This document shows positions 62,963 through 64,000 of a stretch of DNA of 64,000 nt, in pieces; position 1 is the stretch's first letter; every line of letters starts with the position of its first letter. This stretch comes from Notospermus geniculatus. Its lineage: Eukaryota; Nemertea; Pilidiophora; Heteronemertea; Lineidae. Below the pieces are notes generated by a model that saw only the letters and a list, made by a program, of their open reading frames with translations, was not told where the DNA came from and searched no databases. The stretch spans positions 90,065 to 154,064 of the forward strand of contig NMRB01001745.1 in NCBI GenBank assembly GCA_002633025.1. The letters are read 5' to 3'. The translations under genes were made by a program, and so were the position numbers.

Positions 62963-64000
62963 GTAGGCCTCAGCATGCAATGACATTCAGTTCTAGCAGT
63001 GTTCACCATGTTCACTGGTTGTGTGACTGTTATTAGGCCTCTGAGGCCTGTGCTGATTGCTGTGTCAGGGGGATCTGATGATGTTGCCTTTGTATGGACA
63101 GGTAGGACTAGGCCCTAGCCCTAGGCTTTGGGTTTTTGACACCTTCTTGGCCTAGGCCCTAACGTTAGTAGGCCTAGGTCATCAACTCATAGGCCTACAA
63201 TCATGATCAGTCAAAGACTTTGATGGGCCCAATCCAGGCCTAGGGCCTATGCCCCCCCCCCCAATAGTGGTACCGGTATTTTGATGGCAATGCAGTTCAA
63301 ATGCCTAGGCCTAGGCCTACACTTGAACATGCAGGTCATCTGTTCTTCTGGGACATTAACCCTAACCAAGTTTCGGTCCGATTCGATTCTTAGCTTGGCC
63401 TCCAGCAGGCCAAAAACAAGTCCTGCAACTTGGGAATGACTTGCCCCAGATGTTCGCTCATCCTCTCTCTGTCATTACACTATGTCAACGAGTGAGCACA
63501 TGGTCCATGAACCATTTCATTTAATTGAGTGGTACGGCCTCAATACCAAAGCTATCAAAGCAAAAATTTTACACGTTAAACAAAACATCTTTAAATGATA
63601 TGGTGCCAAATTTCATTGAATTATAACTGACAGTTGTTGAAAAATCAAAAGGGGCTGTTTCACTTTGAATTCAAGGTTGCGATTTGTGATCCGTGGGAAA
63701 ACTGAAAGAGCTATGATCTTGCAATTTGGAGGGATGATTCTATGTTTCAGACCAATTTCAATGGTACAACAATCAATAACATTTGAAGTAATTTTTTAAG
63801 ACAATGGGTGTTTGAAGCCATGAAGTTTCATATTAGAACCAAAATATTTCTAAAAAAATTTGGATTATAGGTTCGCGAATGAGCCATGTGTCACCTACCT
63901 GCAAAAATATCCAGTTGTATTCAATGAAAGTACCAAAAAAGTCACAAAAGTAGTTTGATATCACTCATTTGGAAGAACATGAACACTCTGAAAACCCTTA
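62963..64000. other. Right flank with GGCCTA-rich DNA and a dispersed repeat
   Basis: TAGGCCTAGGCC words are dense at 63100-63330, with a poly-C at about 63252. 63360-63530 matches the core of 33060-33620 (CGGTCCGATTCGA, GAGCACATGGTCCATGAACC). No exon recognised. Confidence 0.5.

Overview
The window is eukaryotic genomic DNA, most likely from a marine invertebrate and probably a deuterostome (hemichordate, echinoderm or cephalochordate). Several genes have GT-AG introns with consistent phases. Dispersed inverted-repeat elements are very dense, Penelope-type GIY-YIG retroelement copies are present, and the words TACATGTA and TAGGCCTA are frequent. The species cannot be fixed from sequence alone. 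There are two runs of N (about 10842-11539 and 50603-50945).

Genes with real support, left to right: (1) a small secreted protein resembling the ependymin-related family (+, exons 5949-9924); (2) an acidic terminal exon of an unknown gene (+, 18278-18427); (3) a YqaJ-type nuclease joined to a Tudor-like domain over five exons (+, about 20466-23313), carrying one in-frame stop and one frameshift; (4) two exons of an aldo-keto reductase (+, 29318-30374), the second preceded by nine tandem copies of its own 3' splice site; (5) a complete two-exon POT/SLC15-like transporter (+, 34380-38323); (6) two diverged paralogues of no recognised family, each one long exon (-, 40208-41347 and 44569-45600); (7) a PAN/apple-like exon (-, 47755-48000); (8) a complete five-exon retinol-dehydrogenase-like SDR (-, 53186-58539); (9) a possible first coding exon running towards the right edge (+, 62878-62962). 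Between them lie decayed transposon genes: two Tc1/mariner-type remnants, a LINE reverse transcriptase tail, two Penelope-type copies in a palindrome, and a decayed member of an unnamed multicopy family.

Most of the remaining DNA is nested foldback/MITE-like elements, of which I can separate more than twenty families. Many share an end design: a TTAA- or TA-like edge, then a G/C-rich AAGGC, AAGGG or GGGCC start, then a near-palindromic body. Two carry internal satellites.

The genes do not form an obvious pathway. The links are mechanistic, because mobile elements touch the splice sites of several genes. The transporter's only intron is built entirely of such elements and is bounded by an exact AGGTA direct repeat whose two copies supply both splice junctions, which is the signature of an intron gained by transposon insertion.
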